This document shows positions 43,344 to 51,139 of a stretch of DNA of 64,000 nt, in pieces. The position numbers were made by a program, and so were the translations under genes. The stretch's first letter is position 1; each line of letters begins with the position of its first letter. Source of the stretch: Bradyrhizobium paxllaeri (GTDB lineage Bacteria > Pseudomonadota > Alphaproteobacteria > Rhizobiales > Xanthobacteraceae); NCBI RefSeq assembly GCF_001693515.2, contig NZ_CP042968.1, positions 3,596,001 through 3,660,000 on the forward strand, in the 5' to 3' direction. A model generated the notes under the pieces. The model saw only the letters and a list, made by a program, of their open reading frames with translations, was not told the origin of the DNA and made no database searches.

Positions 43344-44282
43344 ATGAGCAGGGTAGCCTGCATCGGCGAATGCATGGTCGAGCTGAAGCAGGCTGAGGGT
43401 GGCCTGTTTTCGCGCGGCTATGGCGGCGACACGCTCAATACCGCGGTCTATCTCGCCCGGCTCGGTGCCGACGCCGACTACATCACCGCGCTTGGCGACG
43501 ACAGCCTTAGCGACGAGATGATTGCCGGCTGGGCAGCCGAGGGGGTCGGCACCGTCAGCGTGGCGCGGCTGGCCGGCAAACTGCCGGGCCTCTACATGAT
43601 CCAGACCGACGACAAGGGCGAACGCCGGTTCTTCCACTGGCGCGACAGCGCCGCCGCGCGCAGCCTGATGGATTTGCCGCAGACGCCGGAGATCCTGAAT
43701 TCGCTGGCGGGTTATGACGTCATCTATCTCTCGGCGATCACGCTGTCGCTCTACGGCGGCGAGGGCCGGACGCAGCTGTTTGCGGCGATTCAGCGCGCGC
43801 GCGAAGCCGGGGCACGCTTCGCCTTCGACACCAATTTCCGGGCGCGCGGCTGGCCCGATCTCGACGTCGCCCGCGCCGTTTTCCGGGAGGCCTTTGCCGC
43901 AGCCGATATCGTGCTGGCGTCTACCGAGGATTTGGCTCCGCTCTATCCCGGGGAAAGCAACGACGCCTTGCTGGCGCGGATTCCGGGCGCGGAGGTGGTG
44001 CTGAAGCTCTCCGAACCGGCGAGTATGCTTCGGCTCCAGGGCGCGTTTTATCCGGTCAGGGCCGAACCATTGAAAGCGCCCGTCGTCGATACCACTGCGG
44101 CCGGCGACAGTTTTGCGGCCGCCTATGTTGCCGCGCGCCTGATGGGCGCGGACCCGATCGAGGCGGCGCGGGCGGGACACCGGCTTGCCGGGGTTGTGGT
44201 ATGCCATCCCGGAGCCATCATCCCGCGCGCGGCGATGCCGCCCGGCCTCCTTCCCGCTACCTCTCGCAAGGCATCTCCATGA
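43344..44282 (+). CDS. kdgK: 2-keto-3-deoxy-sugar-acid kinase (PfkB family, KdgK-like)
   Basis: 312 residues from ATG 43344; a GTG four codons upstream is possible. PfkB/ribokinase fold with CIGECMVEL at the start, GYGGDTLNTAVYLARLG (sugar-binding glycines), FDTNFRARGWPD and the catalytic DTTAAGDSFAAAYVAARL (anion-hole GAGD equivalent AAGD). This wording matches 2-dehydro-3-deoxygluconokinases. It would phosphorylate the 2-keto-3-deoxy acid released by the dehydratase, and its stop overlaps the aldolase start (ATGA). Confidence 0.92.
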   Translation: MSRVACIGECMVELKQAEGGLFSRGYGGDTLNTAVYLARLGADADYITALGDDSLSDEMIAGWAAEGVGTVSVARLAGKLPGLYMIQTDDKGERRFFHWRDSAAARSLMDLPQTPEILNSLAGYDVIYLSAITLSLYGGEGRTQLFAAIQRAREAGARFAFDTNFRARGWPDLDVARAVFREAFAAADIVLASTEDLAPLYPGESNDALLARIPGAEVVLKLSEPASMLRLQGAFYPVRAEPLKAPVVDTTAAGDSFAAAYVAARLMGADPIEAARAGHRLAGVVVCHPGAIIPRAAMPPGLLPATSRKASP

Positions 44283-44929
44283 GCGCAGCTTCCCGGCAGG
44301 AAAAACTCGCCGCCATCTTCAAGTCCGCCATCGTCATCCCTGTGCTCACTATCGAGCGGCCCGAAGATGCGGTGCCGCTGGCGCGTGCGCTGGTCGCCGG
44401 CGGGGTGCGCGTGCTGGAGGTTACCCTGCGGACCCCGGTTGCGGTCGAGGCCGCCAAGGCGATGATCGCGGAGGTGCCGGAGGCCATTGTCGGCATCGGT
44501 ACGATCCTGAACGGAGACGATCTGGCGCGGGCGAGGGCGCTCGGGGCCAAATTCGGCATCAGCCCGGGTGCGACGCCGGAGCTGCTGAAGGCGGCCGCCG
44601 CAAGCGACCTGCCGTTTGCCCCGGGGATCGCGACCGCTTCCGAGCTGATGCAGGCGCTGGCCGCGGGCTTCGATCTCGTGAAATTCTTCCCCGCCGAGCA
44701 GGCCGGCGGTATCAAGGCACTTCGGGCGCTGGCGGGACCGTTCCCAAATATCAGGGTCTGCCCGACCGGCGGGATCGGCGAGGCCAATGCGGCGTCCTGG
44801 CTGGCCGAGCCGAACGTGGTGGCGGTCGGCGGTTCCTGGCTCTGCCCAGCGGCAGATATACGGTCCGGCAACTGGGCCGGCATAACCGCCATGTGCCAGC
44901 GCACTCTGAAATCGCTGAAACCGGCGTGA
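44279..44929 (+). CDS. eda: KDPG/KHG-type aldolase (Eda)
   Basis: 216 residues from ATG 44279. Class I aldolase: VIPVLTIERPEDAVPLARAL, then LEVTLRTP with the catalytic Glu, GIGTILN, FGISPGATPELLKAA, DLVKFFPAE with the Schiff-base Lys, and VCPTGGIGEANAASWL. It would split the phosphorylated 2-keto-3-deoxy acid to pyruvate and a phosphorylated aldehyde. Together with the kinase this completes a semi-phosphorylative Entner-Doudoroff-type route for the locus. Confidence 0.94.
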   Translation: MSAASRQEKLAAIFKSAIVIPVLTIERPEDAVPLARALVAGGVRVLEVTLRTPVAVEAAKAMIAEVPEAIVGIGTILNGDDLARARALGAKFGISPGATPELLKAAAASDLPFAPGIATASELMQALAAGFDLVKFFPAEQAGGIKALRALAGPFPNIRVCPTGGIGEANAASWLAEPNVVAVGGSWLCPAADIRSGNWAGITAMCQRTLKSLKPA

Positions 44930-44984
44930 AGTCTTTTTCCCGATAGGCTACAAGGGCTTCAGAACCGGAACAGGGAGAACGACC

Positions 44985-46154
44985 ATGACAGCCAGCATCG
45001 TCGGATGGGCGCACACGCCATTCGGCAAATTCGACGCCGAAACCGTCGAAAGCCTCGTGGTGAAGGTTGCGACCGAAGCGCTGGCCGACGCCGGTATTTC
45101 CGCCGAGGATGTCGACGAGATCGTGCTCGGGCATTTCAATGCCGGCTTCTCGCCGCAGGATTTCACGGCCTCGCTGGTGCTGCAGGCCGATCCCAAGCTG
45201 CGTTTCAAGCCGACAACCCGTGTTGAGAACGCCTGCGCCACCGGTACGGCAGCGGTGCATCAGGGCATCCGGGCGATTGCTTCGGGTGCGGCTCGCATTG
45301 TGCTGGTGGTCGGCGTCGAGCAGATGACACGGACGCCCTCGGCCGATATCGGGCGTTACCTGCTGAAGGCGTCCTATCTGCCTGAGGATGGCGACACCGT
45401 CGGCGGCTTTGCCGGCGTGTTCGGCAAGATCGCGCAGGGCTATTTCCAGAAGTACGGCGACCAGTCGGATGCACTCGCTTTGATTGCGGCCAAGAACCAC
45501 AAGAACGGCGTCGCCAATCCCTACGCGCAGATGCGCAAGGATTTTGGCTTCGAGTTCTGCCGCTCCGAGAGCGAGAAGAACCCCTATGTCGCCGGCCCGC
45601 TGAAGCGCACGGACTGTTCGCTGGTGTCTGACGGCGCGGCCGCGCTGGTGCTGACAGATCTGGAAACCGCGAAGACCATGGGCAAGGCGGTGAACTTCCG
45701 CGCCACCGCGCATGCGCAGGATTTCCTGCCGATGTCCAAGCGCGACATCCTGCAGTTCGAAGGCTGTACGGTGGCCTGGCAGCGCGCGCTGGCGCAGGCC
45801 GGTGTGCAGCTCAGCGATCTCTCCTTTGTCGAGACCCATGACTGCTTCACGGTGGCCGAGCTGATCGAATATGAAGCGATGGGCCTGACGCCGCGCGGGC
45901 AGGGTGCCCGCGCCATCAAGGAGGGCTGGACGCTGAAGGACGGCAAACTGCCGGTCAATCCGTCAGGCGGCCTGAAGGCCAAGGGCCACCCGATCGGTGC
46001 CACCGGCGTTTCCATGCATGTGATGAGCGCGATGCAGCTCGCCGGCCAGGCGCCGGAGGGCATGCAGCTCAAGAACCCGAAGCTAGCCGGCATCTTCAAC
46101 ATGGGCGGTGCGGCGGTCGCGAACTACGTCTCCGTGCTGGAGCCCGCAAAGTAG
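44985..46154 (+). CDS. Thiolase family protein (acetyl-CoA acetyltransferase/SCP2-thiolase type)
   Basis: 389 residues. Nucleophilic Cys84 is intact in VENACATGTAAVHQG, followed by GVEQMT; the His and second Cys region is GGLKAKGHPIGATGVSMHVM and FNMGGAAVANYVSVLEP. It can cleave 3-ketoacyl-CoA or condense acetyl-CoA units. ATG 44985 follows CAGGGAGAACGACC. It begins a run of CoA-thioester genes on the same strand (to 50609) and lies 55 bases after eda. Confidence 0.93.
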   Translation: MTASIVGWAHTPFGKFDAETVESLVVKVATEALADAGISAEDVDEIVLGHFNAGFSPQDFTASLVLQADPKLRFKPTTRVENACATGTAAVHQGIRAIASGAARIVLVVGVEQMTRTPSADIGRYLLKASYLPEDGDTVGGFAGVFGKIAQGYFQKYGDQSDALALIAAKNHKNGVANPYAQMRKDFGFEFCRSESEKNPYVAGPLKRTDCSLVSDGAAALVLTDLETAKTMGKAVNFRATAHAQDFLPMSKRDILQFEGCTVAWQRALAQAGVQLSDLSFVETHDCFTVAELIEYEAMGLTPRGQGARAIKEGWTLKDGKLPVNPSGGLKAKGHPIGATGVSMHVMSAMQLAGQAPEGMQLKNPKLAGIFNMGGAAVANYVSVLEPAK

Positions 46155-46171
46155 CCGAGAACGTGCTATCC

Positions 46172-46260
46172 TAGGGGGTGGGCAAAGGCGCATCTGCGCC
46201 GTGCCCACCATGAGTACCGCGAGATGAGGCTGGTGGGCACGCTTCGCTTTGCCCACCCTA
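46172..46260. repeat. Palindromic intergenic repeat element (family A), copy 1
   Basis: TAGGGGGTGGGCAAAGGCG..GTGCCCACCAT on the left faces TGGTGGGCACGC..CTTTGCCCACCCTA on the right. Same family as 63832-63921. It forms the leader region of the small gene at 46281. Confidence 0.75.
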
Positions 46261-46280
46261 CAATTTCCGGAGCGTACATT

Positions 46281-46490
46281 ATGAGCAACGAAAGTTCGTT
46301 GTCATCGGCAGAGCTGAATAACCGGATCAGGATTCTGGAGGACAACATCCGGCAGTTGATCGAACAGGCTGCCGCCGCCTCCGGCGAACAGAACGAAGCG
46401 CGCATCGCCGATCGCCTCCACCATCAGAATGAAGAGCTGGAACGCCTGACCCGGGAGCGCGACGCCAGATCCAAGCCGCCGACGACATAG
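46281..46490 (+). CDS. Small coiled-coil hypothetical protein
   Basis: 69 residues from ATG 46281 with CCGGAGCGTACATT before it. The sequence is almost entirely charged helix with heptad spacing (NNRIRILEDNIRQLIEQAAA and LHHQNEELERLTRERDA), suggesting a short coiled coil, and has no membrane segment. Family not recognised. It sits directly behind a dispersed palindrome and 121 bases before the CoA-transferase gene. Confidence 0.7.
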   Translation: MSNESSLSSAELNNRIRILEDNIRQLIEQAAAASGEQNEARIADRLHHQNEELERLTRERDARSKPPTT

Positions 46491-46611
46491 CCGCCGCCAT
46501 CGCGCATACGGCCATACGCTGGGCGCGCCTTGATCTTCGCAAGCGGCTGCCGTTACTTGGTTCCCACAACATGCGGCCGGCGATGGCCGCGTATCGGGAG
46601 CAGGCTGATCC

Positions 46612-47814
46612 ATGGGACCATTGGCGGGCATCAAGGTCATTGACATGACGACCGTGCTGATGGGGCCCTATGCAACCCAGATGCTCGGCGACTACGGCGC
46701 CGACGTCATCAAGGTTGAATCGCTCGACGGCGACGTGACGCGGCAGATCGGGCCGACGCGCCATCCCGGCATGGGACCGGTGTTCCTCAACACCAACCGC
46801 AGCAAGCGCTCCATCTGCCTCGACCTGAAGAAGCCGGCCGGGCGGGACGCCGTGCTCCGGCTGATCAAAACCGCCGACGTGCTGGTCTACAATGTGCGCC
46901 CGCAGGCGATGGCGCGACTGAACCTCGGCTACGACGTGGTATCCGAAGTCAATCCACGCCTGATCTATGCCGGTGTATTTGGTTTCGGCCAGGACGGCCC
47001 CTATGCGGCAAAGCCCGCCTATGACGACCTGATCCAGGGCGCGACCGCACTTCCGGCGTTGATGGCGCAGACCGCCGACGGCGTGCCGCGGTACGTTCCC
47101 AACGCGCTGGTCGACCGCATCGTCGGACTGACGGCCGTCGGCGCCATCTGCGCCAGCCTGGTCGATCGTAACCGCACCGGGCGTGGCCAGCGCGTCGACA
47201 TCCCGATGTTCGAAACCATGGCCGGCTTCGTGATGGGCGACCACATGGGCGGTCTCACCTATGAGCCGCCGCTCGACAAGGGCGGCTACGCCCGTCACCT
47301 GTCGCCGGACCGTCGTCCTTACAAAACGTCAGACGGCTACATCTGCGTCATCGTCTACAACGACAAGCAGTGGCAGAATTTCTTCGATGCCACCGGCCGC
47401 GACGATCTTCGCGTCCACCCGAAATTTGCGACCTTCGCCGGCCGCGCCGCCAATATCGACACGGTTTATGCCGAGCTGGCGCGCATCCTCGAGACCAAGA
47501 CCACCGCCGAGTGGACCGCGATCCTGGAGAAGGCCGACGTGCCTGTGATGCCGATGCACGATCTCGAAAGCCTGCTCGGCGATCCCCACATCGTCGCGAC
47601 CAAGTTCTTTCCGGTCGTCAAGCATCCGACCGAGGGGCGCATCCGCAACATGAGGCCATCGACGCGGTTTTCCGAAACGCCGGTTGAAACAAAGCGGCTG
47701 GCGCCGCGCCTGAACGAGCACAGCGCCGAAATTCTCAGCGAAGCCGGCTTCTCGGCGGACGAGATTGCCACCTTGGTGCGCGAAGGCGTCACCAAGGCCG
47801 TGCCAAACACATAG
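46612..47814 (+). CDS. CaiB/BaiF family (class III) CoA-transferase
   Basis: 400 residues. The N-terminus GPLAGIKVIDMTTVLMGPYATQMLGDYGADVIKVE is the family signature (key part LMGPYATQMLGDYGADVIKV). Then RSKRSICLDLKKPAGRDAVL and YDDLIQGATALPALM; the catalytic Asp of the family is likely the first or second D of AYDDLIQG. It moves CoA between a donor thioester and an acid. ATG 46612 follows GGGAGCAGGCTGATCC. The acyl-CoA dehydrogenase gene starts 9 bases after its stop, so the two are co-transcribed. Confidence 0.93.
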   Translation: MGPLAGIKVIDMTTVLMGPYATQMLGDYGADVIKVESLDGDVTRQIGPTRHPGMGPVFLNTNRSKRSICLDLKKPAGRDAVLRLIKTADVLVYNVRPQAMARLNLGYDVVSEVNPRLIYAGVFGFGQDGPYAAKPAYDDLIQGATALPALMAQTADGVPRYVPNALVDRIVGLTAVGAICASLVDRNRTGRGQRVDIPMFETMAGFVMGDHMGGLTYEPPLDKGGYARHLSPDRRPYKTSDGYICVIVYNDKQWQNFFDATGRDDLRVHPKFATFAGRAANIDTVYAELARILETKTTAEWTAILEKADVPVMPMHDLESLLGDPHIVATKFFPVVKHPTEGRIRNMRPSTRFSETPVETKRLAPRLNEHSAEILSEAGFSADEIATLVREGVTKAVPNT

Positions 47815-47823
47815 GACGAACAT

Positions 47824-48990
47824 ATGGATTTTGCGCTATCCGCCAACCAGGAATCGATCCGTGATGCGGTCGGAAAGATCTGTTCGCGCTTCGACGATGC
47901 CTATTGGCTGAAGAAGGACAAGGAGGGCGGCTACCCCGCCGACTTCCACCGCGCGCTGGCGGATGCCGGCTGGCTCGGCATCTGCATTCCCGAGGAATAT
48001 GGCGGCTCCGGGCTCGGCATCACCGACGCCGCGATCATGATGCGGACGATTTCGGAATCCGGCGCCGGCATGTCCGGCGCCTCCGCCGTGCACATGAACG
48101 TGTTCGGGCTCAATCCTGTCGTCGTGTTCGGCACCAAGGAACAATGCACGCGCATGCTGCCGCCGATCATCGACGGACGCGACAAGTCGTGCTTTGCGGT
48201 GACCGAACCCAATACCGGACTGAACACCACGCAACTGAAAACCCGCGCGGTGCGCAAGGGCGACAAATATGTCGTCAACGGCCAGAAGGTCTGGATTTCA
48301 ACGGCACAGGTCGCCAACAAGATCCTGCTGCTGGCGCGCACCACGCCGCTGGAAGAGGTGAAGAACCCGACCCATGGCCTGAGCCTGTTCTATACCGACT
48401 TCGACAAGCAGCGCGTCACGGTGCACGAGATCGAAAAGATGGGCCGCAAGCCCGTCGATTCCAACGAATTGTTCTTCGAGAATTTTGAAATTCCCGTCGA
48501 GGACCGCTTGGGCGAGGAAGGGCGCGGCTTCGAATACATCCTGCACGGCATGAATCCGGAGCGCATCCTGATCGCAGCGGAAGCGGTGGGGCTGGGCCAG
48601 GTCGCGCTTTCGCGCGCCGCGGCCTATGCCAAGAACCGCATCGTGTTCAACCGTCCGATCGGCATGAATCAAGGCATTCAGCATCCGCTGGCCAAGAACT
48701 GGATGGAGCTGGAGGCCGCGTGGCTGATGGTGCTCTCCGCCGGCTGGCAATACGACCAGGGCATGCAATGCGGGCCGGCTGCCAATGCCGCAAAATATCT
48801 CGCGGCCGAAGCCGGCTTCCACGCCTGCGAGCAGGCGGTGATGACGCATGGCGGCTTCGGTTACGCCAAGGAATATCATGTCGAACGCTATTTGCGGGAA
48901 TCGCTGATCCCGCGCATCGCGCCGATCAGCCCGCAGCTCATTCTCAGTTTTATAGCGGAGAAGGTGCTCGGTCTGCCGAAGTCGTATTAA
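47824..48990 (+). CDS. Acyl-CoA dehydrogenase
   Basis: 388 residues, FAD enzyme. Family marks: GICIPEEYGGSGLGITDAAIM, CFAVTEPNTGLNTTQLKTRA (FAD/substrate loop), YVVNGQKVWISTAQVAN, and the C-terminal MTHGGFGYAKEYHVERYLRESLIPRIAPIS (key part GGFGYAKEYHVERYLRE). It introduces a double bond into the acyl-CoA made by the CoA-transferase. Electrons would pass to ETF. Ends 126 bases before the thiolase-like gene, with a palindrome in between. Confidence 0.95.
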   Translation: MDFALSANQESIRDAVGKICSRFDDAYWLKKDKEGGYPADFHRALADAGWLGICIPEEYGGSGLGITDAAIMMRTISESGAGMSGASAVHMNVFGLNPVVVFGTKEQCTRMLPPIIDGRDKSCFAVTEPNTGLNTTQLKTRAVRKGDKYVVNGQKVWISTAQVANKILLLARTTPLEEVKNPTHGLSLFYTDFDKQRVTVHEIEKMGRKPVDSNELFFENFEIPVEDRLGEEGRGFEYILHGMNPERILIAAEAVGLGQVALSRAAAYAKNRIVFNRPIGMNQGIQHPLAKNWMELEAAWLMVLSAGWQYDQGMQCGPAANAAKYLAAEAGFHACEQAVMTHGGFGYAKEYHVERYLRESLIPRIAPISPQLILSFIAEKVLGLPKSY

Positions 48991-49014
48991 AAGTGGAAGA
49001 CAGTCTCTCCACGA

Positions 49015-49096
49015 CGTCATTCCGGGGCGATGCGGAGCATCGAACCCGGAATCTCGAGATTCCGGGTTCGCGTCTTTGACGCGCCCCGGAATGACG
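49015..49096. repeat. Palindromic intergenic repeat element (family C) with a perfect 30-bp core
   Basis: Outer arms CGTCATTCCGGGGCG (49015-49029) and CGCCCCGGAATGACG (49082-49096) enclose a perfect 30-bp palindrome at 49041-49070 (CGAACCCGGAATCTC and its complement). It lies inside the acyl-CoA gene run. Dispersed elements with CGTCATTCCGGGGCG ends are common in Bradyrhizobium. Confidence 0.75.
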
Positions 49097-49116
49097 GAGA
49101 GAGAAACGGAACATCG

Positions 49117-50253
49117 ATGAGCTTCATCACCGGCGTCGGACTGACGTCCTACGGCAAGCACGAAGGCTCGTCCTCGCTCGATCTCATGAGCAAGGCCGCT
49201 GAAACAGCCATTGCCGACGCCGGTCTGAAGCGCTCCGAGGTCGACGGCATTCTTTGCGGCTATTCGACGGTCTCCCCGCACATCATGCTGGCGACCGTAT
49301 TCGCCGAGCATTTTGGCATTCAGCCGTCCTATGCCCACGCCGTGCAGGTCGGCGGCGCCACCGGACTTGCGATGACGATGCTGGCGCATCATCTGGTCGA
49401 TGCCGGCGTCGCAAAGCATGTGCTCGTTGTCGGCGGCGAAAACCGTCTCACCGGCCAGAGCCGCGACGCCTCGATCCAGGCGCTGGCGCAGGTCGGCCAT
49501 CCCGATTACGAGGTGAGCCTGGGGCCGACGATCCCCGCCTATTACGGCCTCGTCGCCTCGCGCTACATGCATGAGTATGGCGTCACCCAGGAAGACCTCG
49601 CCGAATTCGCGGTGCTGATGCGCGCGCACGCGATGACCCATCCCGGCGCGCAGTTTCACGAACCGATCACCGTCGCCGACGTGATGGCCTCAAAGCCGGT
49701 AGCGATGCCGCTCAAGCTTTTGGACTGCTGCCCGGTGTCGGATGGCGGCGCGGCGTTCGTGGTCAGCCGCGAGTGCACCGGCGCGACCGGCATCCGCGTG
49801 CGCGGCTGCGCGCAGGCACACACCCACCAGCACGTCACGGCCGCGCCGGCCTTGAGCGAACTCGGCGCCGAGATCGCGATCGCCAAGGCCAAGGCGGCTT
49901 CCGGCGTTGCGATATCGGATGTGCGCTACGCCGCCGTCTATGACAGCTTCACCATCACGCTGGCGATGCTGCTGGAAGACCTCGGCCTGGCCGGGCGCGG
50001 CGAGGCGGCGGCGCGGGTGCGGGCAGGGCATTTCGGCCGCGACGGCGCCATGCCGCTCAACACCCATGGCGGCCTTCTGAGCTACGGCCATTGCGGCGTT
50101 GGCGGCGCGATGGCGCATCTGGTCGAGACGCATCTGCAGATGACGGGGCGAGCCGGTCCCCGGCAGGTCCGCGATGCCTCGATCGCGCTGTTGCACGGCG
50201 ACGGCGGCGTGCTGTCGTCCCATGTCAGCATGTTCCTGGAGCGGGTGCGATGA
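49117..50253 (+). CDS. Thiolase-fold protein lacking the nucleophilic Cys (Ltp2-like, probable lyase partner of DUF35)
   Basis: 378 residues from ATG 49117. The thiolase fold is clear (AAETAIADAGLKRSEVDGIL, then VVGGENRLTG, YAAVYDSFTITLAMLLEDLG), but the nucleophile position reads VQVGGATG: Gly80 replaces the Cys of the usual ENACATG. The later motif is LLSYGHCGVGGAM instead of GHPxGATG, keeping the His. Thiolase chemistry is therefore unlikely. In steroid catabolism, Ltp2 enzymes with the same kind of loss work with a DUF35 protein as retro-aldolases on 3-hydroxyacyl-CoA; here the next gene, overlapping by 4 bases, is a DUF35 protein. Function by analogy only. Confidence 0.85.
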   Translation: MSFITGVGLTSYGKHEGSSSLDLMSKAAETAIADAGLKRSEVDGILCGYSTVSPHIMLATVFAEHFGIQPSYAHAVQVGGATGLAMTMLAHHLVDAGVAKHVLVVGGENRLTGQSRDASIQALAQVGHPDYEVSLGPTIPAYYGLVASRYMHEYGVTQEDLAEFAVLMRAHAMTHPGAQFHEPITVADVMASKPVAMPLKLLDCCPVSDGGAAFVVSRECTGATGIRVRGCAQAHTHQHVTAAPALSELGAEIAIAKAKAASGVAISDVRYAAVYDSFTITLAMLLEDLGLAGRGEAAARVRAGHFGRDGAMPLNTHGGLLSYGHCGVGGAMAHLVETHLQMTGRAGPRQVRDASIALLHGDGGVLSSHVSMFLERVR

Positions 50254-50609
50254 GCGGCAGGTCAGCCGATTGGACCAAGGGCGCCGAGGCCATCGTCTAT
50301 CAATCCTGCCCGGCCTGCGGGAACGCGCAATATTTCCGCCGCAGCTTCTGCGCCGCCTGTGGTGCGCCGGACCCGATGGAGAAGCGAGCCAGCGGGACCG
50401 CGACTGTCTACGCGACATCGCTGGTGTGCCGTGCCGCGACACCGGAGACGCGCGCGCACGTTCCCTACAACATCGTGCTGGTCGATGCGGAAGAGGGCTT
50501 TCGCATGATGGCCCATGGCGACAACGATCTCGCCATCGGTGATACAGTCACCGCAAGTTACCGGCCGTTTGCGGGAAAGCTGGTCCCGTATTTCGAGAAG
50601 AAAAAGTGA
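50250..50609 (+). CDS. DUF35/OB-fold protein with zinc ribbon
   Basis: 119 residues from ATG 50250, overlapping the upstream stop (ATGA). An N-terminal rubredoxin-like zinc ribbon with Cys20, Cys23, Cys34 and Cys37 (SCPACGNAQYFRRSFCAACG) is followed by an OB-fold strand set: GTATVYATSLVCRAATPETR and PYNIVLVDAEEGFRMMAHGD. DUF35 proteins bind acyl-CoA or support thiolase-fold partners. Coupling to the Cys-less thiolase suggests an obligate complex. Confidence 0.92.
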   Translation: MSGRSADWTKGAEAIVYQSCPACGNAQYFRRSFCAACGAPDPMEKRASGTATVYATSLVCRAATPETRAHVPYNIVLVDAEEGFRMMAHGDNDLAIGDTVTASYRPFAGKLVPYFEKKK

Positions 50610-50695
50610 CGTGTTCAGCATAATGTTCACGCAACGAAGCAACCCAGAATTACGCGGAACGGGTGAAAAATCTGAGTGCTTCGACGCGTCAACAT

Positions 50696-50797
50696 TCAGT
50701 GCCAGTAGAACACAACGCTGGCGATAACGAGCATCGCTGATACCGCCAACATCTGCGCGAACGCTTCCGAGGCCGCCTTCCTGGTGGCTTCCTTCAT
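50696..50797 (-). CDS. 33-residue single-span membrane peptide
   Basis: Minus-strand ORF with ATG preceded by TAGGGAGTTAGGC, an excellent ribosome binding site 7 bases away. The peptide has a basic, amphipathic N-terminus (MKEATRKAASEAFAQ) and a hydrophobic span (MLAVSAMLVIASVVFYWH) ending just after the membrane. Positive-inside rule suggests N-in. No known family recognised. It stands alone, convergent with the DUF35 gene. Confidence 0.6.
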   Translation of the reverse strand: MKEATRKAASEAFAQMLAVSAMLVIASVVFYWH

Positions 50798-51139
50798 GCC
50801 TAACTCCCTAGACTTGGGCATGAGTCATCCTTGCCCGTGAAGGCCTGATGAGCTCAGTTTGGTTTTACTCGGAACACCCCGCGCGACGAGTATTCGCTCT
50901 TTTGAGTCCCCACTCAGCGAATATCGACAGTGCTGAGAATCGACCAGCATTGAGGCGGCAATTTGTCTCGCTCGCAGCCGGTTTGTGCGCGAGAAAGGGA
51001 GTTTTTTGGCGCAGGTCTAAGGGCTTGGCTGCCGGCTCGAACCCGCGGCGGCCGCGTTTCGACGGTTGATCGGGCTCCTGCTGCGGTGCATGATCCCTCT
51101 GTCAGCAAATCAGAAAAATGCAAAGCCCAAGGTGGACGA
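50798..51139. other. 342-base gene-free stretch before the carboxymuconolactone decarboxylase-family gene
   Basis: No gene-like frame, repeat family or clear promoter is seen. It carries the leader of the small minus-strand peptide on its left and of the gene at 51140 on its right. The plus-strand frame that extends the next gene leftward to 50963 is not protein-like. Confidence 0.5.

Noticed and set aside
42384..44207. 607-codon open frame antisense to the DenD-like and kinase genes
   Set aside because: Both opposite-strand genes have full catalytic motifs; this frame has none.
51025..51065. GGCTCGAACCCGC-like text resembling a tRNA T-arm
   Set aside because: The stem does not pair (CGCGG against CCGGC) and no other cloverleaf parts are present.
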